Of a stretch of DNA of 64,000 nucleotides, positions 51,567-60,184 are shown one piece after another. Made by a program: the position numbers and the translations under genes. Source of the stretch: Pusillimonas sp. T2 (GTDB lineage Bacteria > Pseudomonadota > Gammaproteobacteria > Burkholderiales > Burkholderiaceae_B). The stretch spans positions 124,001 through 188,000 of the forward strand of contig NZ_NIQA01000001.1 in NCBI RefSeq assembly GCF_002236805.1. The letters are read 5' to 3'. The notes under the pieces are model-generated. The model saw only the letters and a list, made by a program, of their open reading frames with translations. It was not told the DNA's origin and made no database searches. The number at the start of each line of letters is the position of its first letter. Position 1 is the first letter of the stretch.

Positions 51567-52865
51567 CTATTGAAATACTGCGCTGGGCGCATCGAGACTG
51601 TCAGAGCCTTCAATTTGAACGCCACCCAGATCAAGCGCAGTGATCACCCGCTCGATGGTTCGGGTTTGAGCAACCAACTGATCAACAATAGCTTGAATAA
51701 CGGCATTGCCCTCTGCGTTGCCTTGCGCAATCATCTGATCGTAGGTCTCAATGTTGCGCGCACGGTCGCGCATGACATCCATTGCGGCCAGTGTCGATTG
51801 CAACCGAGCACGCATTTCTTCGTCGAGCGCCGGGTTAACGGCTTGCACCAGGTCGCTAACCGAAGGCCCCTGGACGGCGCCACCCTCGGTACGCTCGTAG
51901 CGCCCCAGATATACATTCATCATGCCGACTTGGTTGTAATAATGGGCATTGTGCGTATTGTCGGAAAAACAATCGTGCTCTTCTTCGGAATCGTGCAAGA
52001 TCAAGCCTAGCTTGATCCGCTCGCCAGCAAGCTCGCCATAAGACAGGCTACCCAGCCCGGTCAGCATGGCCACCAAACCCGCTTTTCCATCGGCTTGCAC
52101 AGCTTCCCTTGCCTTGCCGCCCGGCTGCCAATACGACACCATTTCTTTCAGGTCGTCGACCAACATATGGGTAACGACCTCTAAATACCGGGCACGCCGA
52201 TCGCAGTTACCACCCGTGCAATTGGCCAGATCAAAATCGGTGTGGGGACGATTACCGGCGTGGCGCGCTTGCGGTGAACCTGTTGCGCCTGCAGGCGCCG
52301 GGCCCGTGCCGTTAAGGTCTTGCCCCCAAAGCAAAAACTCTACAGCATGGTAACCCGTTGCCACGTTGGCTTCATTACCATCGGCTTCGTGCAAAACGTC
52401 GCGCAACAGCTCTGCCGTAATCTGACTTGCATCGACTGTTTTCCCGCCAATTTTAAGCTGAGGGTTGGCAATAACGTTAACGACGTAATAAGCATTTATG
52501 TCAGAGTCGGTGCCATAGGAAGCGTCGACGTAATCAATCATGCCTTCGTCCAGCGGCCAAGCATTGACGCCACCTTCCCAGGCGTCAACAATTGGGTTGC
52601 CAAAACGAAAGGCTTCGGTTTGCTGGTAAGGCACCCGCGCGTCAATCCAGGCCTGGCGGGCTGACTGCAGGGTACCGGGGCTGGGCGCCTTTAAAAGCTG
52701 CGCTACGGCCAATTGCAGCTTCTGTGCTCCCGCAAGCGCATCTTCGTAGTTGGCCTGCGCAATATCGGCATAGTTTTTAACCACAGCCGCCGGCTGCGCC
52801 GCGCCAACCGCAGGCGCAGCCACCAGCGCGCACACAGCCAGCAAAGAACCCAATACTTTTTTCAT
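51567..52865 (-). CDS. Imelysin (ICMP/IrpA-type) iron-regulated periplasmic protein
   Basis: A 432-residue exported imelysin with the family motif GYHAVEFLLWGQDLNGTG (GxHxxE) intact. The signal peptide is MKKVLGSLLAVCALVAAPAVGA. The family includes IcmP of Pseudomonas, first described as an insulin-cleaving membrane protease, and cyanobacterial IrpA, which is needed for growth on low iron. AAGGGAAAGC just before the ATG at 52865 supports that start over the TTG- or ATG-led frame to 52889. First gene of the four-gene operon; a Fur-like box lies 61-79 bases upstream. The peptidase versus metal-binding role is unresolved. Confidence 0.9.
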   Translation of the reverse strand: MKKVLGSLLAVCALVAAPAVGAAQPAAVVKNYADIAQANYEDALAGAQKLQLAVAQLLKAPSPGTLQSARQAWIDARVPYQQTEAFRFGNPIVDAWEGGVNAWPLDEGMIDYVDASYGTDSDINAYYVVNVIANPQLKIGGKTVDASQITAELLRDVLHEADGNEANVATGYHAVEFLLWGQDLNGTGPAPAGATGSPQARHAGNRPHTDFDLANCTGGNCDRRARYLEVVTHMLVDDLKEMVSYWQPGGKAREAVQADGKAGLVAMLTGLGSLSYGELAGERIKLGLILHDSEEEHDCFSDNTHNAHYYNQVGMMNVYLGRYERTEGGAVQGPSVSDLVQAVNPALDEEMRARLQSTLAAMDVMRDRARNIETYDQMIAQGNAEGNAVIQAIVDQLVAQTRTIERVITALDLGGVQIEGSDSLDAPSAVFQ

Positions 52866-52925
52866 GCTTTCCCTTTGCAAACACACCACCCAACGGCGGC
52901 AACATCATAAAACAATAATGATATT

Positions 52926-52944
52926 GTAAACGATTTGCATTTGC
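52926..52944 (-). promoter_or_regulatory. Candidate Fur box upstream of the imelysin operon
   Basis: On the minus strand GCAAATGCAAATCGTTTAC agrees with the E. coli Fur consensus (GATAATGATAATCATTATC) at 12 of 19 positions. It overlaps a plausible -35 (TTTACA) followed after 15 bases by TATGAT. The operon type is Fur-regulated in other bacteria, so an iron-repressed promoter is a reasonable reading, but the match is imperfect. Confidence 0.5.
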
Positions 52945-52962
52945 AAAAATCCAACAGACAAC

Positions 52963-52995
52963 AAAAAACCCGCACGGTTTGCACACATGCGGGTT
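52963..52995 (-). terminator. Rho-independent terminator after tRNA-Leu
   Basis: Stem AACCCGCA (52967-52974) and TGCGGGTT (52988-52995) with a 13-base loop; the A-run at 52963-52968 gives a U-tract on the minus strand. It ends the tRNA-Leu (and possibly tpiA-secG-tRNA) transcript ten bases beyond the tRNA, before the imelysin promoter. Confidence 0.85.
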
Positions 52996-53004
52996 AACTG
53001 TTTT

Positions 53005-53089
53005 TGGTGCCGACGGCGAGACTCGAACTCGCACAGCTCTCGCCACTACCCCCTCAAGATAGCGTGTCTACCAATTCCACCACGTCGGC
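53005..53089 (-). tRNA. tRNA-Leu (anticodon GAG)
   Basis: An 85-base tRNA on the minus strand. The acceptor arms GCCGACG and CGTCGGC pair perfectly, the 3' CCA is encoded (53005-53007), and the T arm reads GAGTTCGAGTCTC. The anticodon stem CTATC/GGTAG encloses the loop TTGAGGG, giving anticodon GAG. The long variable arm (TGGCGAGAGCTGT region) is as expected for a class II leucine tRNA. It lies downstream of secG, the usual Burkholderiales order before nuoA. Confidence 0.96.
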
Positions 53090-53158
53090 TGTTTTGCTAC
53101 TGGTACTACTGTAAAGCACGCAATTATAGCACGCTTAAATTTTATTTGCTTGCGCAGT

Positions 53159-53623
53159 TTAATTGCCGCTGGCAGGTGCGGCGGGCACCGCAGAGCCACC
53201 CGTGGAAGGCGCTTGCTGGGCACCATCGACCGGCGCAGCAGGTACTGCAGAAGACGTCGAGCCCGGCGCTGAAGGCACCGCTGCAGGCGCTGCACCCGGG
53301 ACCTGGGGCACGGCAGAACCCGCGGCAGGGGCAGTTTCGGGCTGATAGCCTTGCATAATACCGGTGTCGAGGATGGAGTCACCCGTGCGGTGCGACACAT
53401 AGGCCAAACCGATGGTAGACGCAAAGAACACCACCGCAGCCCACTTGGTAGTACGCGACAGGAAGTTAGCAGCACCTGTGGCACCAAACAGGCTGCCGGC
53501 CGAGCCACCCCCGAACGAAGAGCCCATGTCGGCGCCCTTACCTTGTTGCAACAAGACCAGAATAATGATGCTCAGCGATGAAATAACCTGAATCGCGAGA
53601 AGAAGGGACGACAACCATTGCAT
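53159..53623 (-). CDS. secG: Protein translocase subunit SecG
   Basis: A 154-residue membrane protein of the Sec channel. The two helices and the conserved loop (ILVLLQQGKGADMGSSFGGG, then SAGSLFGATGAANFLSRTT) occupy the first ~75 residues. The remaining ~60 residues are a low-complexity tail of Ala, Pro, Ser and Gly with repeated VPAAP-like units (SAVPAAP occurs twice). Such tails are common in betaproteobacterial SecG and make it longer than the 110-residue E. coli protein. It is 17 bases after tpiA, and tRNA-Leu follows. Confidence 0.95.
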   Translation of the reverse strand: MQWLSSLLLAIQVISSLSIIILVLLQQGKGADMGSSFGGGSAGSLFGATGAANFLSRTTKWAAVVFFASTIGLAYVSHRTGDSILDTGIMQGYQPETAPAAGSAVPQVPGAAPAAVPSAPGSTSSAVPAAPVDGAQQAPSTGGSAVPAAPASGN

Positions 53624-53640
53624 GTGATGACTCCGGGCCT

Positions 53641-54390
53641 TTAAGCGGCCGCAATACTAAGAAATTCTTCGGCAACAAGCGCTGCGCCGCCAACCAGCGC
53701 ACCATCGATGTCGGGCATGGCAAACAAACTGGCCGCATTCGCGCCTTTAACGCTCCCGCCGTACAGTACCTGCACCTGCGCAACGCCTAGTTCAGACAAC
53801 AACTTACGAATAAGCGCATGCACATCTTGAGCCTGTTGAGGCGTGGCGGTAAGCCCCGTACCAATTGCCCAAACGGGCTCGTAGGCAATGATCATTTTTG
53901 CCACGGCTTGCGCGCCAAGGGCAAGCACGGGCGCCAATTGGCTGGTAATGACCTGGGCCGTTTCGCCGGCTGCTTGTTGCTGCAGGGTTTCGCCCACGCA
54001 CACGACGGGCGTCAAGCCCGCATCGAGGGCTACTTTGGCTTTTTGCGCAACCAGCTCGTTGGTTTCGGCGTGATACGTACGTCGCTCAGAATGCCCCACC
54101 AGCACCCAACGACAAGCAAAGTCGTTGAGCATGGCAGCGGAGACTTCGCCGGTATAGGCGCCGGAACCATGAACGCTGACGTCTTGGGCACCCCAAGACA
54201 CTGCACTACCCGACAAAGCGGCCTGCGCCTGCGCCAAATACGGAAACGGCACACAAACAGCAACCGAGCACGCACCGACACCGGCAACGCCCTCTAGCAC
54301 ACTACCCAGCAAACGGGCGTTATCGGCAAGGTTGCCGTTCATTTTCCAGTTACCAATTACCAGGCGCTGGCGTTCTTGATTCGTATTCAT
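53641..54390 (-). CDS. tpiA: Triosephosphate isomerase
   Basis: A 249-residue glycolytic enzyme that interconverts dihydroxyacetone phosphate and glyceraldehyde 3-phosphate. The substrate-binding GNWKMNG, the catalytic histidine in LVGHSERR and the catalytic glutamate in [13 protein letters not shown] are all present, as is the phosphate-binding [11 protein letters not shown]. The length is normal. It heads the tpiA-secG pair, 71 bases after the quinone reductase gene. Confidence 0.97.
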   Translation of the reverse strand: MNTNQERQRLVIGNWKMNGNLADNARLLGSVLEGVAGVGACSVAVCVPFPYLAQAQAALSGSAVSWGAQDVSVHGSGAYTGEVSAAMLNDFACRWVLVGHSERRTYHAETNELVAQKAKVALDAGLTPVVCVGETLQQQAAGETAQVITSQLAPVLALGAQAVAKMIIAYEPVWAIGTGLTATPQQAQDVHALIRKLLSELGVAQVQVLYGGSVKGANAASLFAMPDIDGALVGGAALVAEEFLSIAAA

Positions 54391-54461
54391 GGGCCTACAG
54401 GCTTAGTCGAGAAAACCCGCTATTGTAGCCTGATTTAACCGCAACCGCATAGATCAAACAC

Positions 54462-55442
54462 TCAATTGACGGTCAGAACAATCTTGCCGATATGGTCACC
54501 CGACTCCATGAGGGCATGTGCATCAGCGGCTCGGGCCAGTGGAAACGTGGCGTGCACTACAGGCCTGATCTTTTTTGCGGCCAACAGTGGCCAAACCTTG
54601 CCACGAAGCGCCTGAGCAATTTGCCCCTTGAAACTGACTGGGCGCGGGCGAAGTGTCGAGCCGGTAATCGTAAGACGACGTCGAAGCACCTGATTGAAAT
54701 CGACCGTACCTTTAGGCCCGCCCAACAGCGCGATAATAACGATCCGCCCGTCGTCAGCCAAACACTTCAGATCACGTTCGATATAGTCACCAGCCACCAT
54801 ATCCAGAATGACGTCCACCCCCTTACCGTCGGTCAGCGCCTTGATGCGCTCGACAAAGTCTTGCGTACGGTAGTTGATGCCGGCGGTTGCCCCCAGAGCT
54901 TCGACGGCCTTCACGCGCTCATCTGACCCCACCGTCGCATAGACACGATGCCCCAACGCAACGGCCAGCTGAATGGCCGTAGTGCCAATGCCACTGGCGC
55001 CGCCATGCACCAGCAAGGCTTCGTCGGATGACAGCCGTCCGCGGTCGAAAACGTTGCTCCATACCGTGAAATAAGTCTCTGGCAAGCCAGCAGCTTCAAT
55101 GTCGGTCAGGCCATCGGGAACGGGCAAACACTGCACCGCAGGGGCGACACAGTATTCGGCATATCCACCACCCGCCACCAATGCGCACACACGATCACCG
55201 ATTGCAAAGCCGCCTGCGGCAGCGTCACCACCCACAATTTCGCCTGCGACCTCAAGCCCAGGTAAATCGGATGCACCAGGCGGCGGCGGGTAGTTTCCAG
55301 CGCGCTGAAACACGTCGGGACGGTTAATACCCGCAGCGGCCACCTTGATTAAAACTTCGCCTGCGCCTGGCACTGGCGTAGGACGGCCGGTCAGCACCAG
55401 CACTTCTGGCCCGCCGGGGCGAACAATTTCTACAGCTTTCAT
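54462..55442 (-). CDS. NAD(P)H-quinone oxidoreductase, zeta-crystallin/PIG3 type
   Basis: A 326-residue medium-chain dehydrogenase/reductase without zinc ligands. The substrate-side motif GINRPDVFQRAGNYPPPPGA and the nucleotide-binding VHGGASGIGTTAIQLAVALG are typical of the PIG3-like quinone reductases. It probably reduces quinones one electron at a time with NADPH. It is immediately upstream of tpiA on the same strand, an order I associate with Bordetella relatives. Physiological substrate unknown. Confidence 0.9.
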   Translation of the reverse strand: MKAVEIVRPGGPEVLVLTGRPTPVPGAGEVLIKVAAAGINRPDVFQRAGNYPPPPGASDLPGLEVAGEIVGGDAAAGGFAIGDRVCALVAGGGYAEYCVAPAVQCLPVPDGLTDIEAAGLPETYFTVWSNVFDRGRLSSDEALLVHGGASGIGTTAIQLAVALGHRVYATVGSDERVKAVEALGATAGINYRTQDFVERIKALTDGKGVDVILDMVAGDYIERDLKCLADDGRIVIIALLGGPKGTVDFNQVLRRRLTITGSTLRPRPVSFKGQIAQALRGKVWPLLAAKKIRPVVHATFPLARAADAHALMESGDHIGKIVLTVN

Positions 55443-55616
55443 GGTGCGCGTTTCCTTTTGGTGTGGCTTGACGTGGTGCAGTTTGACGCCGCAGGCCTAT
55501 AGCCCGCCCGCCTTTGCAATATTACTTAACAGGCTAGCCCCTGCACCGACGTGAACGCCAAGATGACAATCGAAACAGCATAGGCTAAACTTGCGCCCTT
55601 GCGTTGGCAAGTATAC

Positions 55617-55706
55617 GGAAGCGTGGCAGAGCGGTTGAATGCACCGGTCTTGAAAACCGGCAAGGGTTTGCGCCCTTCGTGAGTTCGAATCTCACCGCTT
55701 CCGCCA
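55617..55706 (+). tRNA. tRNA-Ser (anticodon UGA)
   Basis: A 90-base class II tRNA. GGAAGCG (55617-55623) pairs with CGCTTCC (55696-55702), followed by discriminator G and encoded CCA. The anticodon stem CCGGT/ACCGG encloses CTTGAAA, giving anticodon UGA. The long variable arm (AAGGGTTTGCGCCCTT) is a clear hairpin. The T loop is GTTCGAATC. It stands alone between divergent protein genes and has its own terminator. Confidence 0.97.
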
Positions 55707-55714
55707 ACCAGATT

Positions 55715-55743
55715 AAAAAAGCGCCTTTTAAGGGCGCTTTTTT
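55715..55743. terminator. Rho-independent terminator after tRNA-Ser
   Basis: Stem GCGCC (55721-55725) with GGCGC (55733-55737), extended by further A/T pairing, with an A-run before and TTTTTT after. It lies between tRNA-Ser and the convergent 3' end of the amidohydrolase gene and can serve both. Confidence 0.85.
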
Positions 55744-55800
55744 ATTTTGCAGAGCAGCATCGGTAATTTTCTCGGCGCCAAACCAAATTTATGGCGCTGC

Positions 55801-57672
55801 TCATTTGGCCTGCTGCAGCCCAGACAGTATCGCTCCCATGAGTAACTCGGGGCCATGGGCATGCTCTGCATGACTTTGTTCACCCTCATGATGCTCCCAC
55901 GCCTTCAACATTCTGGACACCGTATCACCCATAGCGACCGACATACTTGAAGCCGTAGTTTGAGCATCACGCACAAAAATCACCTGCCCTTTCTTGATGG
56001 TTTGCAACACTTTGATGTCGGTCAACCTTTCAGGATCAATGGCCGTAGGATCTTCGGACAAAACAACAAAGTCGGCCTGTTTACCTGGCGCCAACGAGCC
56101 TTTTTTGTCTTCTTCAAAGTGCTGATAGGCCGGCCAGATCGTCATGGCCTTAAGCGCTGTCATCACGTCAACGCGCTGGTGAGGGCCCAAAATGTCGCCT
56201 GAACGTGAACGTCGAGTGACCGTCGCCGACAAGACGCGCATCGAATCGGGAAAGGCAACTGGCGCATCATGATGCGTCGAGAACATCATGCCCCGTTCAC
56301 GAACCCAACCGGTAGGCGAAATATTATCGGCATGCTCTGGCCCAACGGTACGATCCCGATGCCAATCGCCCCAATAAAACGTATGCATGGGGAACAACGA
56401 CGGAAAAACGTCGAGCTGGTCAAGCAATGCAACTTGGTCTTTGCGCATAAATTGGCCATGAATCAATACCGCACGTCGGTCAGCCACGCCATACTTGTCA
56501 CGGGCCGTTTTTATAGCCGCAAGCAGCATATCGGAAGCGGCCTCGCCATTGGCATGGGTGATGATCTGAATATTATTCTTGAAAGCCCAATCGATTGCGT
56601 CAAAGACCTGATCGGGCGTAGCCGCCGAATAGCCGCGATAATCGGCACGATAACCCTGCGGGGGCTTGTAATAGGGACGGTCGCGATAAGCTGTAAAACC
56701 TTGCGGCGACCCATCGATAGTTAGCTTCGCCCCACCTACCCGAAAGCCATCCACGTAATCCTTGCTAGCGCTTTTCCCGATAAAGTCGCGATCTTGCAGC
56801 ACATCGACGTAGGTCACCACGTCGATAGGTATCTTCCCGGCAGCAGCGGAAGCCTGCATGAGCGGGACAATGGTAGACGTTGCACGACCCTCTTGCCCGG
56901 TGGTGTAGCCATACTGCGCCAGCAAATGCGTCCCCGCGACAAACAAGCCTTGCGCTTGTTCCGCCGTCATTTTGCCAAACTGTTTGGCTAATGCACCGAA
57001 AAATGCGGCTTCTTCGAGCACACCATTAGGTTGTTGAGACCCTTTCTCGCGGCGGATCACGCCCCCTTCCGGGTTCTTGGTGTTGCTAGAAATACCGGCA
57101 AGCTCAAGGGCTTTGCTATTCAATACCCCAAGATGTCCCGACTGATGAATCACCAGAATGGGGATATCTTTAGATACGGCATCGAGGTCTTCACGCGTGG
57201 GGTGACGCTGCTCGGCAAGCTGGGCGTCATCATAACCAAAGCCCAAAATCATGCCGGCGCTTTTCACCGTACTTTGATTCTTTTGCGCCCATCTTTCAAG
57301 CGCCGCTTGCAGCTTTCTAATATCCGTCACTTCGCCGTCGGGCGGTGCCAGCAAATTGGCGGAAACAGCCTGTAAACCGATCATAAACGCATGGCCATGC
57401 GCATCGACAAAACCCGGAAGCATGGTTTTGCCTTTGAGGTCGATCATTTTGGTGGCATCGTCTTTTAACGCGTTGACGTCATCCAATGACCCCAGGGCCA
57501 GGATTTTGCCATCTTTGACCGCAACGGCCTGCACCTTGGGCTGTGCATCGTTGATGGTCAGAATGGCGCCGCCAAACCAGATTTGATCGGCCATTTGGGC
57601 GGCTACGGCCTGACCGCACAGCAAGGTGCTGCATGCCAGCGTTATAGCGCGTAGAGGTCGGATTAGAGACAT
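55801..57672 (-). CDS. Exported amidohydrolase, YtcJ-like (amidohydrolase 3 family)
   Basis: A 623-residue metal-dependent hydrolase. A signal peptide (MSLIRPLRAITLACSTLLCG to AVAA) sends it to the periplasm. The amidohydrolase barrel shows the metal HxH in GFVDAHGHAF, further histidines in VIHQSGHLGVLN and IITHANGEAASDM, and the late STHHDAPV. The family hydrolyses amides, often N-formyl or N-acyl compounds; substrate here is unknown. The start at 57672 has AAGGAG seven bases upstream. It ends next to tRNA-Ser and is divergent from an exported hypothetical protein. Confidence 0.87.
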   Translation of the reverse strand: MSLIRPLRAITLACSTLLCGQAVAAQMADQIWFGGAILTINDAQPKVQAVAVKDGKILALGSLDDVNALKDDATKMIDLKGKTMLPGFVDAHGHAFMIGLQAVSANLLAPPDGEVTDIRKLQAALERWAQKNQSTVKSAGMILGFGYDDAQLAEQRHPTREDLDAVSKDIPILVIHQSGHLGVLNSKALELAGISSNTKNPEGGVIRREKGSQQPNGVLEEAAFFGALAKQFGKMTAEQAQGLFVAGTHLLAQYGYTTGQEGRATSTIVPLMQASAAAGKIPIDVVTYVDVLQDRDFIGKSASKDYVDGFRVGGAKLTIDGSPQGFTAYRDRPYYKPPQGYRADYRGYSAATPDQVFDAIDWAFKNNIQIITHANGEAASDMLLAAIKTARDKYGVADRRAVLIHGQFMRKDQVALLDQLDVFPSLFPMHTFYWGDWHRDRTVGPEHADNISPTGWVRERGMMFSTHHDAPVAFPDSMRVLSATVTRRSRSGDILGPHQRVDVMTALKAMTIWPAYQHFEEDKKGSLAPGKQADFVVLSEDPTAIDPERLTDIKVLQTIKKGQVIFVRDAQTTASSMSVAMGDTVSRMLKAWEHHEGEQSHAEHAHGPELLMGAILSGLQQAK

Positions 57673-57858
57673 TAATTTTCTCCTTAACAGGCCATAAAAT
57701 GATCCCATGCATTCAGAGAGTACAAGAATTTACAAGATATGGTCCAACCCTATTCCTGAAAAGCAGCCTTCGCTGTCACCGATCCCTCGTAGACAACGTC
57801 AATCAAAACTCCGCATAATCCGAAACGTTCAATCACGCTCTGATCAAGAGGTCTTGCC

Positions 57859-58824
57859 ATGCGTTTTTTTATCCACACAACGCCAAATGCTGGGCGTTGC
57901 GTACGGGCAGCTTTACTGGCGACCACGCTGACGCTAGCGGCCATGCTGTCAACCTCGCAGGCCTGGGCGAGCACAACAGCCCAGGAAACAGACCAGGCGC
58001 TGAACGCGCTGAACACCAATTTTCGCGAGCTTTACCAAGCCCGAACTGCGCAAGTACTGGAACGGCTGCCGCTGATTCTGGTCGTACAAAATTCGGCCGT
58101 AACCGTGGTGCGCGGCACGCAGCGACACATTTATGCGGTGCCCATTCAACGCTATAACGATGCACGGTCGATCATGCATGCGGTGCTGGGGTTCCATGGC
58201 TTGATGACCCGACTGGCACAGGCCGGCAACGACGCCCAATGGGGTGAATTACAAACATTTATAGCCAATCTGCAGCAACTGAAAACGCTGGTTGGCCGCA
58301 CCGAACTGAATCGCCTTGAGCAGGCGCGCGTCGATAAGGTTTTACACCGGCTGAATGACTACGCAGCTACGGCGCTAGCCAAGAGGCGCATAGACCTCCC
58401 CGCCCTGCGGGCAACACTGCAAGCTGCAGAACCTGATATTTCGGCCATTACCCTGTCGATAGGTCGTGCGCACGCTGCTGCCATGAGCGACGTTTTACGC
58501 ACGATACGAGCACAGGCCACGCCCGAAGAATGGGCTCAGGTCGTCGCTGTGATCACCGGCCCGTCTACCCCAAGAAGGAACAATCTGGAAACAGCTATCG
58601 TGGCATCGGTCTTGGGTAAACAACTAATGGGCACCCGCATTTTTTATTCGGAAAACATCTTTTCTGTTGATGGCGCCCTGGCCTACCTGCAAACTCTGGC
58701 CGGCGACCAGGAGCTTTCCGAAAACGTATTTAACCAGCCCTACCAAATGTGGCAAGATCTATTCACGCCGGTATCCCGCGAACTGATCGAGGTCGATTTT
58801 TATACAGACCTGGCCCAACCATAA
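57859..58824 (+). CDS. Exported protein of unknown function
   Basis: A 321-residue protein I do not recognise. It has a probable signal peptide ending near residue 38 (LAAMLSTSQAWA, then STTAQE). The mature part is predicted by eye to be mostly helical, without cysteines, obvious metal motifs or further membrane segments. One segment, RLPLILVVQNSAVTVVRG, looks like a strand pair. AGAGG precedes the ATG. It is divergent from the exported amidohydrolase with 186 bases between, and its 3' end faces the polyamine operon. Base composition is like its neighbours. Real-gene evidence is its length, ribosome-binding site and signal peptide. Confidence 0.75.
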   Translation: MRFFIHTTPNAGRCVRAALLATTLTLAAMLSTSQAWASTTAQETDQALNALNTNFRELYQARTAQVLERLPLILVVQNSAVTVVRGTQRHIYAVPIQRYNDARSIMHAVLGFHGLMTRLAQAGNDAQWGELQTFIANLQQLKTLVGRTELNRLEQARVDKVLHRLNDYAATALAKRRIDLPALRATLQAAEPDISAITLSIGRAHAAAMSDVLRTIRAQATPEEWAQVVAVITGPSTPRRNNLETAIVASVLGKQLMGTRIFYSENIFSVDGALAYLQTLAGDQELSENVFNQPYQMWQDLFTPVSRELIEVDFYTDLAQP

Positions 58825-58852
58825 ACAACACCGGCCGGGCCCCATGCCAGGC

Positions 58853-60148
58853 CTAGCCGTATTTCAGTTCGCCCTGGCGGTCGTCACCCAATGGCGCAGC
58901 AACCGGGCAAATCGGCTCGAGCACATCGTCACCCGCCGCATGGCGGATGCGCGTGACCAACCCCATACGATTCATCTGGGCGATCAGTGGCGCAGGGTCT
59001 AGTTCTTCAACATTGACCATACCGCCGACATCCCAAACACCTTCGGCAATCAGCAGTGCAGCAGCTACCGGCGGCACACCGGCAGTATAAGAAATCGCCT
59101 GACTACCTACTTCTTGGTAGCTGGCCCCGTGATCGCATACGTTATAGATCAAGACTTCGGCCGGCTGACCGTCCTTCGTGCCTTTGACCAGATCACCGAT
59201 GCAAGTTTTCCCGGTGTAATCCGGTGCCAGCGACGCAGGGTCGGGTAATACGGCTTTCACGACTTCAAGCGGCACGATCTCTTGCCCCCGCGCGGTACGA
59301 ACAGGTTGCTCGGACAGCAACCCCAAATTCTTGAGCACATTAAATACATTGATGTAGTGCTCGCCAAAACCCATCCAGAACCGGATGTTGGGCACGCCCA
59401 GATGCTGCGACATGGAATGCAACTCGTCATGCCCGGTCAAGTAAGTCGTGCCCACGCCGGTGACGGGCATGTCCCAGTCTTTACGATGCTCGAACATCTG
59501 GTTTGCTTTCCAGGCGTTGTTTTCCCAAGACCAAACCGTTGACGTAAATTCGCGAAAATTAGTTTCCGGGTCGAAGTTAGTCGCAAAATATCGACCATGG
59601 CTACCGGCGTTAATGTCAATAATATCGATCGAATCAACCTGATCGAAATGATGGTCGATTGCGTAACGCGCATAAGCATTGACTACGCCCGGGTCAAACC
59701 CAATACCTAAAATGGCGGTCACGCCCGCAGCTTTGCATGCCTCGCGGCGCTTCCATTCGTAGTTCGCGTACCAAGGCGGCGCTTCACACACTTTAAGCGG
59801 ATCTTCATGGATGGCAGTATCCATGTAGGCAGCGCCAGTTTCAATACACGCCTGCAACACCGACATATTCACGAATGGCGAACCGACGTTAATCACAATT
59901 TGACTGTGAGTGGCACGAATCAGAAACTTGGTCGCCTCGACATCGAGAGCGTCAAGCGCATGGGCTTGCAAAACGCCTTTTGTTTGCATGCTGCCTTTGG
60001 CATGAACAGAATCGATGATGGCGTGACACTTGGCCAATGTACGCGACGCGATATGAATATCGCCCAGCACGGCGTTGCTCTGGGCGCACTTGTGCGCCAC
60101 GACTTGCGCGACCCCGCCGGCACCAATAATCAGGACATTGCGCTTCAT
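58853..60148 (-). CDS. Carboxynorspermidine/carboxyspermidine dehydrogenase (saccharopine dehydrogenase-like)
   Basis: A 431-residue NAD(P)-dependent enzyme of the saccharopine dehydrogenase fold, opening NVLIIGAGGVAQVVAHKCAQ (nucleotide site). The conserved blocks GIGFDPGVVNAYARYA and NAGSHGRYFATNFDPETNFRE (in part) match the carboxynorspermidine synthase group. In that pathway it condenses aspartate semialdehyde with diaminopropane or putrescine. Its immediate upstream neighbour is the matching decarboxylase, 36 bases away, which makes the polyamine assignment firmer than for the sequence alone. Whether norspermidine or spermidine is the product cannot be told. Confidence 0.88.
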   Translation of the reverse strand: MKRNVLIIGAGGVAQVVAHKCAQSNAVLGDIHIASRTLAKCHAIIDSVHAKGSMQTKGVLQAHALDALDVEATKFLIRATHSQIVINVGSPFVNMSVLQACIETGAAYMDTAIHEDPLKVCEAPPWYANYEWKRREACKAAGVTAILGIGFDPGVVNAYARYAIDHHFDQVDSIDIIDINAGSHGRYFATNFDPETNFREFTSTVWSWENNAWKANQMFEHRKDWDMPVTGVGTTYLTGHDELHSMSQHLGVPNIRFWMGFGEHYINVFNVLKNLGLLSEQPVRTARGQEIVPLEVVKAVLPDPASLAPDYTGKTCIGDLVKGTKDGQPAEVLIYNVCDHGASYQEVGSQAISYTAGVPPVAAALLIAEGVWDVGGMVNVEELDPAPLIAQMNRMGLVTRIRHAAGDDVLEPICPVAAPLGDDRQGELKYG

Positions 60149-60184
60149 AGCATGTTCTCTCTTACCAAAGTGAAAAGATTGCCG

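Noticed and set aside
45640-53089. Attachment-site duplication of the tRNA-Leu 3' end flanking the putative island
   Set aside because: I looked for the GAGTTCGAGTCTC-type end near 45640-45790 and found no second copy, so integrase-mediated insertion is not supported.
58825-58852. Terminator between the unknown exported gene and the polyamine operon
   Set aside because: GC-rich sequence is present but no clean stem with a T-run could be drawn.
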